A DNA stretch of 64,000 nt from Novosphingobium arvoryzae (GTDB taxonomy: Bacteria; Pseudomonadota; Alphaproteobacteria; Sphingomonadales; Sphingomonadaceae): positions 124,001 through 188,000 of the forward strand of contig NZ_BMZD01000004.1 in NCBI RefSeq assembly GCF_014652615.1. Direction: 5' to 3'. Under the pieces are notes generated by a model. That model ran no database searches and was not told the DNA's origin. It worked only from the letters and a program-made list of their open reading frames with translations. A program made the position numbers and the translations under genes. Below are positions 46,849-57,839 of this stretch, piece by piece (position 1 is the stretch's first letter; every line of letters starts with the position of its first letter).

Positions 46849-47523
46849 TCAGTCCGGGATGTCCCAGCGCACCGCCGTGTTCCACGTTCCGGCCACTTTC
46901 GCGCCGGTGTGGTCGCTGGCCGGTTCGAACCGCGCGCGGCGCAGCAGCTTGGCGCAGGTTGCCCCGTCCAGCACGTCATGCCCGCTGGAGGCCGTGATCG
47001 TGCAGTCGCTGGGCTTGCCGTCCGCGGTGATGGTCAGACGCACCTTGACCAGCCCTTCCAGTTCGCCCCGTATCCCGGCGCTGGGGTAGTCGCTGGTCGA
47101 TACCCACAGCCCCGGATTGCCCTTGGGCCGCGCGGCGCGCGGGGCCACGCCGGGGGCAGGGGTGGGCGCAGGCGTCGGGAACAGCGCCTCGCCCACACCG
47201 CCGCCGCCCGCGTCGCCCACCGGGCCGGTCGGGAAAGTTGGCGCGGGGCCGGTGGGTTTGAAGGCAAAGGGATCGGCCGGGGTCGGCGCAGGCCGGTTGG
47301 GCGCGGGGCGGGGGGCCTGCGCGGCGGGTGGCTCGGTCGGGGTTGGTACCGGCTTGGGCTTGGGCGGATCGATATCGAAGGTGCGCAAGATCTCGCGCGC
47401 CTGCGGGATGAAGGTCGCGGCGAGGCCATTGACCAGCGCAAACCCCGCCGCGACGTGGATCAGCGCGACCGTGGTCAGTGTGGCAACGCGGTGGTTGGAA
47501 GTGTGGGTATCGACATAAGCCAT
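46849..47523 (-). CDS. tonB: TonB-like energy transducer protein
   Basis: A 224-residue protein with one N-terminal membrane helix (TLTTVALIHVAAGFALVNGL), a long Pro-rich segment (residues about 45-125) spanning the periplasm, and a TonB C-terminal domain (YPSAGIRGELEGLVKVRLTI, CAKLLRRARFEPASDHTG). It should couple ExbBD proton-motive energy to TonB-dependent receptors such as that at 41555. exbB and exbD are not adjacent. ATG 47523 follows CGGAGGG. The promoter holds a Zur-like palindrome. Confidence 0.9.
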   Translation of the reverse strand: MAYVDTHTSNHRVATLTTVALIHVAAGFALVNGLAATFIPQAREILRTFDIDPPKPKPVPTPTEPPAAQAPRPAPNRPAPTPADPFAFKPTGPAPTFPTGPVGDAGGGGVGEALFPTPAPTPAPGVAPRAARPKGNPGLWVSTSDYPSAGIRGELEGLVKVRLTITADGKPSDCTITASSGHDVLDGATCAKLLRRARFEPASDHTGAKVAGTWNTAVRWDIPD

Positions 47524-47597
47524 GGTGGCACCCTCCGTTCTGGTAACGGCGCCCCGGCGGGCCATTGCTTGTCGAGTCGCACCGGGGCGACGTCATA

Positions 47598-47626
47598 GTT
47601 ATGTTACAACATAACATAACCGTCAA
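47598..47626 (-). promoter_or_regulatory. Zur-like operator over the tonB promoter
   Basis: The perfect palindrome GTTATGTT-AC-AACATAAC (47598-47615) and an extra ATAAC lie 75 bases upstream of the tonB ATG. On the minus strand TTGACG (47626-47621) stands as a -35 box, so the palindrome covers the spacer and -10 zone. The shape matches Zur-type operators of proteobacteria as I recall them; manganese or other FUR-family control is the alternative. Confidence 0.55.
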
Positions 47627-47715
47627 TGAACAAGGCGTGCGTGCCGTAGCGGCAACCGCGCCGCGCTCGTATCGCGCGGCAATACTGCTAGTCTGCGACG
47701 CAAAGGGAGAAGCCG

Positions 47716-48351
47716 ATGCCGATTCTGTTTGACTACCTTCGCGCCCCCAGCCCGCGCCGCGCCCGGATCGTGCTGGCGGAAAAGGGCATCGCCCATGACA
47801 CCGTGATCGTCGATCTGGCCGCGGGCGAGCAGCTGGGCGAGGGCTTTCGCGCGATCAATCCGGCCTGCACGGTGCCGGCGCTGGTGGTGGAGGAGGGCGT
47901 GCCCGCGCTGACCGACAACGCCGCGATCCTGGCCTGGGCCGAAGCGGTGAAGCCCCAGCCGCCGCTGCTGGGCACGACCCCGCTCGACAAGGCGGAAATT
48001 GCCAGCTGGAACGCCAGAATCGAAGCCGAATGCTTCATGGCCATTGCCGAGGCGATGCGCAACACGGCCCCCGCGATGAAGGACCGCGCGCTGCCCGGCC
48101 CGGTCAACTATGCCCAGATCCCGGAACTGGCCGAGCGCGGGCGGGCGCGGCTGCTGGATTTCCTGGACCGCTTCGATGCCCACCTGGCGTCCCGTGACTA
48201 CGTTGCCGCCAGCGGGTTCAGCGTGGCCGACATCACCGCCGCCGTGGCGATCGATTTCGCCCGCGTGCTGCGGATCGACCCGCTGGAGGGCCGCCCCCAC
48301 ATTGCCGCCTGGCGCGCCCGGCTGGCGCAGCGGCCCGCGTTCAGCCTGTAG
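47716..48351 (+). CDS. Glutathione S-transferase family protein
   Basis: A 211-residue cytosolic GST. The thioredoxin-like domain starts ILFDYLRAPSPRRARIVLAE, where the Ser-Pro segment is the catalytic glutathione site, and the cis-Pro/glutathione block is INPACTVPALVVEEGVPALT. The C-terminal helical domain ends ITAAVAIDFARVLRIDP. It is divergent from tonB across a 192-base gap. The substrate is unknown. Its end overlaps the convergent hypothetical gene by 11 bases. Confidence 0.9.
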   Translation: MPILFDYLRAPSPRRARIVLAEKGIAHDTVIVDLAAGEQLGEGFRAINPACTVPALVVEEGVPALTDNAAILAWAEAVKPQPPLLGTTPLDKAEIASWNARIEAECFMAIAEAMRNTAPAMKDRALPGPVNYAQIPELAERGRARLLDFLDRFDAHLASRDYVAASGFSVADITAAVAIDFARVLRIDPLEGRPHIAAWRARLAQRPAFSL

Positions 48352-49087
48352 GGCCCCCGTTCCCCTCCAGCTCCTCGTCGTCCTCCTCCTCTTCCAGCGC
48401 ATCCTCCGCCAGCAAGGCCGCGTTGGCGATGGAGTTCAGCCGCATCTGGTCGATCATCGCGTCGATGCTGTCATAGACGGCCTGCGCATCGGCGGCATCC
48501 TGCGCCTCCCATTCGCCGCGCAGCCGTTCATAGACGGGGTGGCCGGGCCGCAGCGCGGCATAGTGCGTGCCATTCGCTGCCCAGCGCTGACCCCGGCGCT
48601 GGCGCAGCAGGAACAGCAGCAGCGCCGTGTCATAGCGCCGCCAGGTGCCCACCACTTCGCCCCCGCGCACGATGGGGCGCTCCTCGCCCGCGATCGCGCG
48701 TTCCAGCGCGCAATCCTCCAGCCGGGCGATGCCCCGGTCGATGGCCAGCTCCCATGCGGCGGCAAAGCCTTCCGCCCCCGGCTGGTGGCGCAGGCGATAG
48801 AGCGCCTCCAGCGAAGCCCCGATCCGCCGCGCCGCCTGCGTCACGATCCCCGTCGCCGCCAGCGCCGCGATGAATTCGCGCTGCCGGTCGGGCGTGATCG
48901 AATTGCGGCGCGGCTGCTTGTGCAGATAGGGCGCAAAGCCGAGCAGCGGATCGTCCGGCTCTGGCGGCAAGTCGGCAAAAGCGGTGCGGCTGGTGCGTTT
49001 CCACGGGCGGGCCGAGGCACAGAGCATCGCGCCCGGTTCGCCGGGATCGTCAAGGCTGTCGGAATGGCTCAAGGGATCAACCTCCAT
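48341..49087 (-). CDS. Hypothetical protein with helix-turn-helix and acidic C-terminal tail
   Basis: A 248-residue soluble protein. Residues about 65-110 (ITPDRQREFIAALAATGIVT, QAARRIGASLEALYRLRHQP) form a likely helix-turn-helix of the type found in terminase small subunits and other phage-related DNA-binding proteins. A second block (RRYDTALLLFLLRQRRGQRW) is conserved in related sphingomonad proteins as I recall. The C-terminus is very acidic (EEEEDDEELEGN). Start 49087 or the inner ATG at residue 21. It converges on a GST and has no phage neighbours; function unknown. Confidence 0.7.
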   Translation of the reverse strand: MEVDPLSHSDSLDDPGEPGAMLCASARPWKRTSRTAFADLPPEPDDPLLGFAPYLHKQPRRNSITPDRQREFIAALAATGIVTQAARRIGASLEALYRLRHQPGAEGFAAAWELAIDRGIARLEDCALERAIAGEERPIVRGGEVVGTWRRYDTALLLFLLRQRRGQRWAANGTHYAALRPGHPVYERLRGEWEAQDAADAQAVYDSIDAMIDQMRLNSIANAALLAEDALEEEEDDEELEGNGGPTG

Positions 49088-49585
49088 CAGGGCTGTTGGT
49101 TTTTCCCCGCTGGATGGTGGCAGACCCTGACACAGGCCGGTGGGTGTAGGAAAATGGTTTTGTCTGGGCTGCGGCGCGAATTCCGCTCCTGATCTTGCGG
49201 CGATGCGGCTATGGCTGTTCAGGCCGTCGGGACAGGGCAGTTTGTCCGCCTGCCCTTGATGAGGCGATCCGGTCCGACCTGCGATCCCCCGGCGGCACCA
49301 GCGAAGCGGTATCGTTCGCCGCTTGACCTGCCGTTGGATTCACCCTAAGGGCCGCCGCTTCCGGAGGCGGGCTTTGGCCTTGCGTCTGGTTGAGCTGAAC
49401 ATTGGCGGTGCGTCTGGTCTGGCCAGGTAAGCCGTCAAAGTAACCCGGCCATTTGTCCGGGTGGAGCGTTTTCGGCTCGTGTGATGTGTGGCGGCGGGGA
49501 TGATCCGGCCGTATGCGCGCATTTCGCGGGAACCGCATTCCTTCACCTGGCCGCTTCGGCCACAAACCAAGGTGAAGAGTACTTC
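49088..49585. other. 498-base gap before the str operon (no gene seen)
   Basis: This separates the hypothetical gene (minus) from rpsL (plus) and should hold the str operon promoter(s). A possible -35/-10 is TTGACC (49323-49328) with TAAGGG 17 bases on, but the -10 is weak. A short hairpin GGCCG/CGGCC (49549-49561) precedes the rpsL ribosome site AAGGTGA. Open frames on the minus strand here have no homology. No leader sequence of a known family was recognised. Confidence 0.5.
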
Positions 49586-49957
49586 ATGCCCACTATCAAC
49601 CAGCTGGTCCGCAAGGGCCGCGTGCCGCAGAAGACCAAGTCCAAGGTCCCTGCGATGGAGCAGAACCCGCAGAAGCGCGGCGTTTGCACCCGCGTCTACA
49701 CCACGACCCCGAAGAAGCCGAACTCGGCACTGCGCAAGGTCGCCAAGATCCGCCTGACCAACTCGCGCGAAGTCATTTCGTACATCCCGGGTGAAGGCCA
49801 CAACCTGCAGGAGCACTCGGTGGTGCTGATCCGCGGCGGCCGCGTGCGCGACCTTCCCGGCGTGCGCTATCACGTGCTGCGCGGCGTGCTGGATACCCAG
49901 GGCGTCAAGGACCGCAAGCAGAGCCGCTCGAAGTACGGCGCCAAGCGTCCGAAGTAA
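49586..49957 (+). CDS. rpsL: 30S ribosomal protein S12
   Basis: A 123-residue protein of the decoding centre. [14 protein letters not shown] carries the lysine whose change gives streptomycin resistance; the wild-type KPNSALRK and later [11 protein letters not shown] sequences are present, so the gene looks drug-sensitive. [12 protein letters not shown] is the family start, fixing ATG 49586; a frame open upstream is dropped. First gene of the str operon, 73 bases before rpsG. Confidence 0.98.
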   Translation: MPTINQLVRKGRVPQKTKSKVPAMEQNPQKRGVCTRVYTTTPKKPNSALRKVAKIRLTNSREVISYIPGEGHNLQEHSVVLIRGGRVRDLPGVRYHVLRGVLDTQGVKDRKQSRSKYGAKRPK

Positions 49958-50030
49958 GCGGGCTACCCCTCGCTGGTGTGTAAGGGGCCGCGCAGCAATG
50001 CGCCGCCCGCGCAAATAAGGAATTCATACG

Positions 50031-50501
50031 ATGTCACGTCGTCGTCGTCCCGAGAAGCGGGAAATCCTGCCTGATCCCAAGTTCGGTGATCAGATCCTGT
50101 CGAAGTTCATGAACAACCTCATGCTCGATGGTAAGAAGTCGGTTGCCGAATCGATCGTTTACGGTGCGCTGGAAACGATGGAAACGCGCGCCAAGTCGGA
50201 TCCGATCGCGCTGTTCCACGATGCGCTTGCCAACGTGAAGCCGCAGATCGAAGTCCGCAGCCGCCGCGTCGGTGGTGCGACCTACCAGGTGCCGGTCGAA
50301 GTCCGTCCGGAACGCGCCCAGGCGCTGGCCATCCGCTGGCTGATCACCGCCGCGCGCAACCGCAGCGAAACCACGATGGCCGCGCGCCTCTCGGCCGAGC
50401 TGCTGGACGCCGCCAACAACCGTGGCAACGCGGTCAAGAAGCGCGAAGACACCCACCGCATGGCCGACGCGAACCGCGCGTTCAGCCACTACCGCTGGTA
50501 A
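50031..50501 (+). CDS. rpsG: 30S ribosomal protein S7
   Basis: A 156-residue protein that binds the 3' major domain of 16S rRNA and starts head assembly. [40 protein letters not shown] and [20 protein letters not shown] are typical. The C-terminus [15 protein letters not shown] is normal. Between rpsL and fusA as usual. Confidence 0.98.
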   Translation: MSRRRRPEKREILPDPKFGDQILSKFMNNLMLDGKKSVAESIVYGALETMETRAKSDPIALFHDALANVKPQIEVRSRRVGGATYQVPVEVRPERAQALAIRWLITAARNRSETTMAARLSAELLDAANNRGNAVKKREDTHRMADANRAFSHYRW

Positions 50502-50579
50502 GTCACGCGGCTGTCACAATCCTAACCCAATGGGCAGGGGCCGCAGCGCGGCTCCACCCAGTTCCCTAAGGAAGACATC

Positions 50580-52652
50580 ATGGCACGCGGCCATACCCTT
50601 GATAAATACCGGAATTTCGGTATTATGGCGCACATCGACGCTGGCAAGACCACGACGACCGAGCGCATCCTTTATTACACCGGCAAGTCCTACAAGATCG
50701 GCGAAGTCCACGAAGGCGCCGCCACCATGGACTGGATGGAACAGGAACAGGAACGCGGCATCACGATCACGTCGGCCGCGACGACCTGCTTCTGGAACGA
50801 TCATCGCCTGAACATCATCGACACCCCCGGCCACGTCGACTTCACCATCGAAGTCGAACGCTCGCTGCGCGTGCTCGACGGTGCCGTGGCCGCTTTCGAC
50901 GGCGTGGCCGGGGTTGAGCCCCAGTCCGAAACCGTCTGGCGCCAGGCGGACAAGTACGGCGTGCCGCGGATGTGCTACATCAACAAGCTCGACCGCACCG
51001 GCGCGAACTTCTACTACTGCGTCCAGACGATCATCGATCGCCTCGGCGCCGTCCCGGCCGTGCTCTATCTGCCGATCGGCGCGGAAGGCGACTTCGTCGG
51101 CCTGGTCGACCTGATCAACGAACGCGGCATCATCTGGAAGGATGAAAGCCTCGGCGCGGAATTCGAATACGTCGAAATCCCGGCCGACCTGGCCGACAAG
51201 GCTGCCGAATACCGCGAAAAGCTGGTCGAACTCGCCGTCGAACAGGACGACGAGGCGATGGAAGCCTATCTCGAAGGCACCATTCCTGACGCGGCCGAAC
51301 TGAAGCGCCTGATCCGCAAGGGTACGCTGGCACAGGCCTTCGTGCCGGTGCTGTGCGGCTCCTCGTTCAAGAACAAGGGCGTGCAGACCCTGCTCGACGC
51401 CGTGGTCGACTTCATGCCGTCGCCGCTGGACATCGAAGACGTCAAGGGCGTCAAGGTTGACAGCGACGAGCCGGACAGCCGTCCGCCGTCGGATGACGCT
51501 CCGTTCAGCGCCCTGGCGTTCAAGGTCATGAACGACCCGTTCGTCGGCTCGCTCACCTTCTGCCGCATCTATTCGGGCACGCTGTCGAAGGGCAGCTACC
51601 TGAACTCGGTGAAGGGCAAGAAGGAAAAGGTCGGCCGCATTCTCGAAATGCACGCCAACGAGCGCAAGGACATCGAAGAAGCCTACGCGGGCGACATCGT
51701 TGCTCTGGCCGGCATGAAGGAAACCACCACCGGCGACACGCTGTGCGCCGAGCGTTTCCCGATCGTGCTGGAACGCATGGAATTCCCCGAGCCGGTGATC
51801 GAACTGTCGGTGGAACCCAAGACCAAGGCGGACCAGGAAAAGATGGGCGTCGCGCTGCATCGCCTGTCGGCCGAGGATCCCTCGTTCCGCGTGTCGACCG
51901 ACCATGAATCGGGCCAGACGATCATCAAGGGCATGGGCGAACTGCACCTCGACATCATCGTCGACCGCATGCGTCGCGAGTTCAAGGTCGAAGCGAACGT
52001 CGGTGCGCCGCAGGTGGCGTATCGCGAATACCTCGCGAAGCCGGTGGACATCGACTACACCCACAAGAAGCAGTCAGGTGGTACCGGTCAGTTCGGCCGC
52101 GTGAAGGTCAAGGTCACGCCGGGTGAGCGCGGTTCGGGCTTCGTCTTCAAGGACGAAATCAAGGGCGGCAACATTCCGAAGGAATACATCCCCGCCATTG
52201 AAAAGGGCTTCCGTGAAACGGCCGAAACCGGCTCGCTCATCGGCTTCCCGATCATCGACTTCGAAGTGCTGCTGTACGACGGTGCTTACCACGACGTCGA
52301 CTCGTCCGCCCTGGCGTTCGAAATCGCCGGTCGCGGTGCGATGCGCGAAGTTGCCCAGAAGGCTGGCATCAAGCTGCTCGAGCCGATCATGAAGGTCGAA
52401 GTCGTCACCCCGGAAGAATATCTGGGTGATGTCATCGGCGACATGAACAGCCGTCGCGGCCAGATCCAGGGCACCGACAGCCGCGGCAACGCGCAGGTGG
52501 TCGAGGCCATGGTGCCGCTGGCCAACATGTTCGGCTACGTGAACCAGCTGCGCTCGTTCACCCAGGGCCGGGCCAACTACTCGATGATTTTCTCCCACTA
52601 TGACGAGGTCCCGGCGAACGTCGCGGCCGAAGTGAAGGAGAAGCTTGCCTAA
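50580..52652 (+). CDS. fusA: Elongation factor G
   Basis: A 690-residue translocation GTPase. G1 [19 protein letters not shown], the switch [10 protein letters not shown], and NKLDRTGAN (G4) are present, as are domain [15 protein letters not shown] and the rest of the five-domain layout. It also recycles ribosomes with RRF. ATG 50580 follows AAGGAAG. The 90-base gap to tuf contains no strong terminator. Confidence 0.98.
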   Translation: MARGHTLDKYRNFGIMAHIDAGKTTTTERILYYTGKSYKIGEVHEGAATMDWMEQEQERGITITSAATTCFWNDHRLNIIDTPGHVDFTIEVERSLRVLDGAVAAFDGVAGVEPQSETVWRQADKYGVPRMCYINKLDRTGANFYYCVQTIIDRLGAVPAVLYLPIGAEGDFVGLVDLINERGIIWKDESLGAEFEYVEIPADLADKAAEYREKLVELAVEQDDEAMEAYLEGTIPDAAELKRLIRKGTLAQAFVPVLCGSSFKNKGVQTLLDAVVDFMPSPLDIEDVKGVKVDSDEPDSRPPSDDAPFSALAFKVMNDPFVGSLTFCRIYSGTLSKGSYLNSVKGKKEKVGRILEMHANERKDIEEAYAGDIVALAGMKETTTGDTLCAERFPIVLERMEFPEPVIELSVEPKTKADQEKMGVALHRLSAEDPSFRVSTDHESGQTIIKGMGELHLDIIVDRMRREFKVEANVGAPQVAYREYLAKPVDIDYTHKKQSGGTGQFGRVKVKVTPGERGSGFVFKDEIKGGNIPKEYIPAIEKGFRETAETGSLIGFPIIDFEVLLYDGAYHDVDSSALAFEIAGRGAMREVAQKAGIKLLEPIMKVEVVTPEEYLGDVIGDMNSRRGQIQGTDSRGNAQVVEAMVPLANMFGYVNQLRSFTQGRANYSMIFSHYDEVPANVAAEVKEKLA

Positions 52653-52742
52653 GCGGCAAGATGATACTAGGGGCGGCGCCTGATTCAGCGGGCGCCGTCT
52701 TTACCCGCAGATTCGATATCAAGCGAAAGAAGGTTTGAGACA

Positions 52743-53933
<1,191 letters not shown>

Positions 53934-53946
53934 TATAAGCCGCGCA

Positions 53947-53982
53947 CCGCAGGGGGATTCGTTCCCTCTGCGGTCCGGTTTT
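53947..53982 (+). terminator. Terminator-like hairpin between tuf and rpsJ
   Basis: CCGCAGGGGGA pairs with TTCCCTCTGCGG around TTCG (53947-53973), followed after five bases by TTTT. The U-run is short and offset, so read-through into the S10 operon is likely, giving partial attenuation between str and S10 operons. Confidence 0.5.
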
Positions 53983-54066
53983 GCAGGCTGCCTCGCTCTT
54001 TCACGAAAGCGGGAGAGGGCGGGTCGGTCTGGTTTGTTTTTGGCTCTTTCTCATCGGTAGTTGGAC

Positions 54067-54378
54067 ATGGAAGCTCAGAATATCCGCATTCGCCTCAAGG
54101 CATTCGATCATCGCGTGCTGGATCAGGCAACTGGCGAAATCGCGGAAACCGCTCGCCGCACTGGCGCGCTCATCCGTGGGCCCATTCCGCTGCCGACCAA
54201 GATCGAGAAGTTCACCGTGAACCGCGGCCCGCACATCGACAAGAAGTCGCGTGAGCAGTTCGAAGTTCGCACCTACAAGCGTCTGCTCGACATCGTGCAG
54301 CCGAACGCCACCACCGTCGATGCGCTGATGAAGCTCGACCTGGCTGCTGGCGTGAACGTCGAGATCAAGCTGGCCTAA
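54067..54378 (+). CDS. rpsJ: 30S ribosomal protein S10
   Basis: A 103-residue ribosomal protein, also the NusE factor of antitermination. [40 protein letters not shown] and [20 protein letters not shown] are the conserved blocks. ATG 54067 is preferred to the in-frame TTG at 54061. It heads the S10 operon, but the usual short gap to rplC is here 266 bases of hairpin-rich sequence. Confidence 0.98.
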   Translation: MEAQNIRIRLKAFDHRVLDQATGEIAETARRTGALIRGPIPLPTKIEKFTVNRGPHIDKKSREQFEVRTYKRLLDIVQPNATTVDALMKLDLAAGVNVEIKLA

Positions 54379-54644
54379 GCCGCTCTCGATTACGAGTTTC
54401 GGGTCACTCCCCAGGGGGTGGCCCAAAAATCCTTCCGGCTTCGGCCGGCTCGGCGGGGAGACCCGCCCGGACATAGGGATACCTCCGGCCAAATGGCCGG
54501 GAATGCGTCCCCCGTCTCGCTTCCGTTGGATGCATTTGCATCGATCAGGGAGCACCCAGCCCGGACGGGGCTCGCATCACAAATTGGGTTGGACACGCCT
54601 GTTCGGGATGGGCCCGGGCAGGCCTCTGTTTAGGAGAATGGATC
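54379..54644 (+). other. 266-base hairpin-rich untranslated region between rpsJ and rplC
   Basis: No gene is seen. Successive stems are GGGTCACTCCCC/GGGGGTGGCCC (54401-54424, with G-U pairs), CCGGC-TTCG-GCCGG (54435-54448, UUCG loop), GGCGGG-GAGA-CCCGCC (54452-54467, GNRA loop) and CCGGCC-AAAT-GGCCGG (54485-54500). No U-run follows any of them, so these are not plain terminators. It resembles a folded mRNA leader, and rplC starts after TTTAGGAGAATGGATC. A ribosomal-protein-binding regulatory site is a reasonable guess. Confidence 0.65.
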
Positions 54645-55400
54645 ATGCGCACTGGCGTGATCGCCAAGAAGGTGGGGATGACCCGCCTTTTCCAGGAGGA
54701 CGGTCGGCACGTGCCGGTAACCGTTCTGGCGCTGGAAGATTGCCAGGTGGTTTCGGTGCGCACCGAAGAACGCGACGGTTATGTCGCGCTTCAGCTCGGT
54801 GCAGGCCAGGCCAAGCAAAAGAACGTTGCGAAGCCGCAGCGTGAACACTTTGCCAAGGCTGAAGTTCCGCTCAAGGCTCGCGTGGTGGAATTCCGCGTCG
54901 CCGACGATGCGGTGCTGGAAGTCGGTTCGACGATCGCCGCGTCGCACTTTGTCCCCGGTCAGCTGGTCGATATTTCCGGCCACACCCAGGGCAAGGGCTT
55001 TGCCGGTGCGATGAAGCGTTGGGGCTTCGGCGGTATGCGCGCCACCCACGGCGTGTCCATCACCCACCGTGCGCACGGTTCGACCGGTAACCGCCAGGAT
55101 CCGGGTCGCGTGTTCAAGAACAAGAAGATGGCTGGCCACATGGGCGACCGTCACCGCACCCAGCAGAACCTGGAAGTCGTGCGCGTCGATGACGAACGTG
55201 GCCTGATCTTCGTGAAGGGCTCGGTGCCCGGCTCGAAGAACAGCTGGCTGACCGTCAAGGACTCGGTGAAGGTCTCGCGCCACGCCGAAGCGCCCTATCC
55301 CGCCGGCCTGAAGCAGGCTGCAAACAGCAACAATTCGGCTGCTGCCGACACCCCCGCCGAAGCGGTGGCCGTCGAAGCGACCGAAGGCCAGGAGGGCTAA
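54645..55400 (+). CDS. rplC: 50S ribosomal protein L3
   Basis: A 251-residue core 50S protein near the peptidyl-transferase centre. [40 protein letters not shown] and [20 protein letters not shown] are diagnostic. It is about 35-40 residues longer than E. coli L3 because of a C-terminal Ala/Asn/Glu tail ([19 protein letters not shown]). ATG 54645 follows AGGAGA. rplD begins three bases after its stop. Confidence 0.97.
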   Translation: MRTGVIAKKVGMTRLFQEDGRHVPVTVLALEDCQVVSVRTEERDGYVALQLGAGQAKQKNVAKPQREHFAKAEVPLKARVVEFRVADDAVLEVGSTIAASHFVPGQLVDISGHTQGKGFAGAMKRWGFGGMRATHGVSITHRAHGSTGNRQDPGRVFKNKKMAGHMGDRHRTQQNLEVVRVDDERGLIFVKGSVPGSKNSWLTVKDSVKVSRHAEAPYPAGLKQAANSNNSAAADTPAEAVAVEATEGQEG

Positions 55401-55403
55401 GTC

Positions 55404-56030
55404 GTGAAGGTCAAGGTCCTCAACCTCGATGGTTCGGCCGCCAAGGGCGAAGTCGAACTGAATGATGACGTGTTCGGTCTGGAACCGCGCGCTGACATCC
55501 TCCACCGCGTTGTCACCTGGCAGCTCGAAAACCGCCGCGGTATTGCCCGTGCGACCCGTGAGCGTTCGGACGTTGCCCGCACCGGCAAGAAGTTCGGTCG
55601 CCAGAAGGGTGGCGGTACGGCCCGTCACGGCGATCGTGCCGCTCCGGTGTTCATCGGTGGTGGTAAGGCGCATGGTGCCCGCCGTCGCGAATTCGACGTG
55701 TCGCTGAACAAGAAGGTTCGTGCACTCGGTCTGAAGATGGCGCTCTCGGCCAAGGCCAAGGGTGGTCTGGTTGTCGTCGACTCGCTCGACGTTGCCGATG
55801 CCAAGACCAAGGCTGTTGCCGGTCAGCTCGCCAAGGCGAACTGGGGCAAGAAGGTGCTCGTGATCGACGGCGAGCAGGTGAACGAGGGCTTCGCCCGCGC
55901 CACCCGGAACATCGTCGGCGTGAACGTGCTGCCGGCCATCGGCGCCAACGTCTATGACATCCTGAAGCATGACACGCTGGTGCTGACGCGCGCCGCGGTC
56001 GAAAAGCTGGAGGCGCGTTTCAATGGCTAA
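55404..56030 (+). CDS. rplD: 50S ribosomal protein L4
   Basis: A 208-residue protein of the exit tunnel. The start is GTG 55404, three bases past the rplC stop. [20 protein letters not shown] and [20 protein letters not shown] form the long extended loop of L4, followed by [20 protein letters not shown] helices. Its C-terminus overlaps rplW by eight bases. In gammaproteobacteria L4 autoregulates the S10 operon; whether it does so here is unknown. Confidence 0.97.
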   Translation: MKVKVLNLDGSAAKGEVELNDDVFGLEPRADILHRVVTWQLENRRGIARATRERSDVARTGKKFGRQKGGGTARHGDRAAPVFIGGGKAHGARRREFDVSLNKKVRALGLKMALSAKAKGGLVVVDSLDVADAKTKAVAGQLAKANWGKKVLVIDGEQVNEGFARATRNIVGVNVLPAIGANVYDILKHDTLVLTRAAVEKLEARFNG

Positions 56031-56328
56031 GGACGCAATCGACACGCGTCACTATGACGTGATCGTGGCTCCCCACATCACGGAAAAGTCGACGCTGCTC
56101 AGCGAGCACAATGCCGTGGTCTTCAAGGTGGCCGAAGCTGCCACCAAGCCGCAGATCAAGGCTGCGGTCGAAGCCCTGTTCGACGTCAAGGTGGTCTCCG
56201 TGAACACCCTGACCCAGAAGGGCAAGACCAAGCGGTGGAAGGGCAAGCCCTATCGCCGTTCGGACGTCAAGAAGGCTGTCGTGACCCTGGCCGCAGGCCA
56301 GTCGATCGACGTCACCAGCGGGATCTGA
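56023..56328 (+). CDS. rplW: 50S ribosomal protein L23
   Basis: A 101-residue protein at the tunnel exit, where trigger factor and SRP dock. [20 protein letters not shown] and [20 protein letters not shown] are typical, as is the [20 protein letters not shown] loop. ATG 56023 lies inside the last codons of rplD, an 8-base overlap typical of this operon. rplB follows after nine bases. Confidence 0.97.
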   Translation: MAKDAIDTRHYDVIVAPHITEKSTLLSEHNAVVFKVAEAATKPQIKAAVEALFDVKVVSVNTLTQKGKTKRWKGKPYRRSDVKKAVVTLAAGQSIDVTSGI

Positions 56329-56337
56329 GGCTGAACC

Positions 56338-57174
56338 ATGGCACTCAAGAACTATAACCCGACCAGCCCGGCCCGTCGTGGCCTGATCCTGGTCGACCGC
56401 TCGGCGCTGTGGAAGGGCAAGCCCGTCAAGGCGCTGGCCGAAGGCAAGCGCAAGACCGGCGGTCGCAACAACAAGGGCCACGTCACTTCGCGCGGGATCG
56501 CTGGCGGTCACAAGCAGAAGTATCGCTTCATCGACTTCAAGCGTCGCAAGTGGGATATGCCCGCGACCGTGGAGCGTCTGGAGTATGACCCCAACCGCAC
56601 CGCGTTCATCGCGCTGATCAAGTACACCGATGGGGAACAGGCCTACATCATCGCGCCGCAGCGTCTTGCGGTCGGTGACACGGTCGTTGCCGGTGAAAAG
56701 ACCGACGTGAAGCCGGGCAACGCGATGCTGCTCAGCCAGATGCCGGTCGGCACCATTTGCCACAACGTGGAAATGAAGCCGGGCAAGGGCGGTCAGATCG
56801 CTCGTTCGGCCGGGACCTATGTCCAGGTCGTCGGTCGTGACCGCGGCATGGTCATTGCCCGCCTGAACTCGGGCGAGCAGCGCTACCTGCGCGGCGATTG
56901 CATGGGCACGGTTGGTGCGGTGTCGAATCCCGACAACGCCAACCAGAACCTGGCAAAGGCTGGCCGCAACCGCTGGCTGGGCCGTCGCCCGCTGACCCGT
57001 GGTGTTGCGAAGAACCCGGTCGATCACCCGCACGGTGGTGGTGAAGGCCGCACCTCTGGTGGCCGTCACCCGGTTACGCCGTGGGGCAAGCCGACCAAGG
57101 GTGCCCGCACCCGTCATAACAAGCAGACGGACAAGATGATTATCCGTTCGCGTCACGCGAAGAAGAAGAGGTAA
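56338..57174 (+). CDS. rplB: 50S ribosomal protein L2
   Basis: A 278-residue protein essential for subunit association and peptidyl transfer. [40 protein letters not shown] and [20 protein letters not shown] (with the conserved His near position 230) are present, and the [14 protein letters not shown] core is intact. Ends in basic SRHAKKKR. rpsS starts six bases later. Confidence 0.98.
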   Translation: MALKNYNPTSPARRGLILVDRSALWKGKPVKALAEGKRKTGGRNNKGHVTSRGIAGGHKQKYRFIDFKRRKWDMPATVERLEYDPNRTAFIALIKYTDGEQAYIIAPQRLAVGDTVVAGEKTDVKPGNAMLLSQMPVGTICHNVEMKPGKGGQIARSAGTYVQVVGRDRGMVIARLNSGEQRYLRGDCMGTVGAVSNPDNANQNLAKAGRNRWLGRRPLTRGVAKNPVDHPHGGGEGRTSGGRHPVTPWGKPTKGARTRHNKQTDKMIIRSRHAKKKR

Positions 57175-57180
57175 GCCCCC

Positions 57181-57459
57181 ATGGCACGTTCCGTCTGGAA
57201 AGGCCCCTTCGTCGACCTGCACCTGCTGAAGAAGGCGGAAGCCGCGCAGGAAGCTGGCACCCGCGCTGGCCCGGTGAAGACCTGGTCGCGTCGTTCGACG
57301 ATCCTGCCGCAGTTCGTCGGTCTGACGTTCAACGTCTACAACGGCCACAAGTTCATCCCCGTCTCGGTCAACGAAGACATGGTCGGTCACAAGCTTGGTG
57401 AATTCGCGCCGACGCGCACGTTCCCCGGCCACGCTGCCGACAAGAAGGGTAAGCGCTAA
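57181..57459 (+). CDS. rpsS: 30S ribosomal protein S19
   Basis: A 92-residue head protein. [39 protein letters not shown] and [20 protein letters not shown] are the expected blocks. Its TAA stop shares one base with the rplV ATG (TAATG). Confidence 0.98.
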   Translation: MARSVWKGPFVDLHLLKKAEAAQEAGTRAGPVKTWSRRSTILPQFVGLTFNVYNGHKFIPVSVNEDMVGHKLGEFAPTRTFPGHAADKKGKR

Positions 57460-57836
57460 TGGGCAAGGCAAAAGCTCCCCGCCGCGTGGGCGACAAGGAA
57501 GCGCTGTCGGTCGGCACCACGATCCGTGGTTCGGCCCAGAAGCTCAACCTGGTTGCTGCTCTGATCCGTGGCAAGAAGGCTGAAGAAGCCATGAACATCC
57601 TCGCCTTCTCGACGAAGGCGATGGCGGTTGATGCCCGCAAGGTGCTCGCTTCGGCGATCGCCAATGCGGAAAACAACCACAACCTGGATGTTGACGCCCT
57701 CGTCGTCGCTGAAGCCAGCGTCGGCAAGTCCATCACCATGAAGCGTTTCCACACGCGGGGCCGTGGCAAGTCCACGCGCATCCTGAAGCCGTTCAGCCGG
57801 CTGCGCATCGTGGTTCGCGAAGTCGAGGAGGCCTGA
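57459..57836 (+). CDS. rplV: 50S ribosomal protein L22
   Basis: A 125-residue protein lining the exit tunnel beside L4. [20 protein letters not shown] is typical, and the beta-hairpin [20 protein letters not shown] is intact, with no deletion of the sort linked to macrolide resistance. The start overlaps the rpsS stop by one base; rpsC is three bases downstream. Confidence 0.97.
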   Translation: MGKAKAPRRVGDKEALSVGTTIRGSAQKLNLVAALIRGKKAEEAMNILAFSTKAMAVDARKVLASAIANAENNHNLDVDALVVAEASVGKSITMKRFHTRGRGKSTRILKPFSRLRIVVREVEEA

Positions 57837-57839
57837 TCC

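Noticed and set aside
49209..49565. A 118-codon minus-strand frame in the gap before rpsL
   Set aside because: Pro/Arg/Gln-rich with no recognisable domain and no good ribosome site; it covers the expected str promoter region.
49586..49957. Possible streptomycin-resistance change in rpsL
   Set aside because: The [11 protein letters not shown] region reads as wild type.
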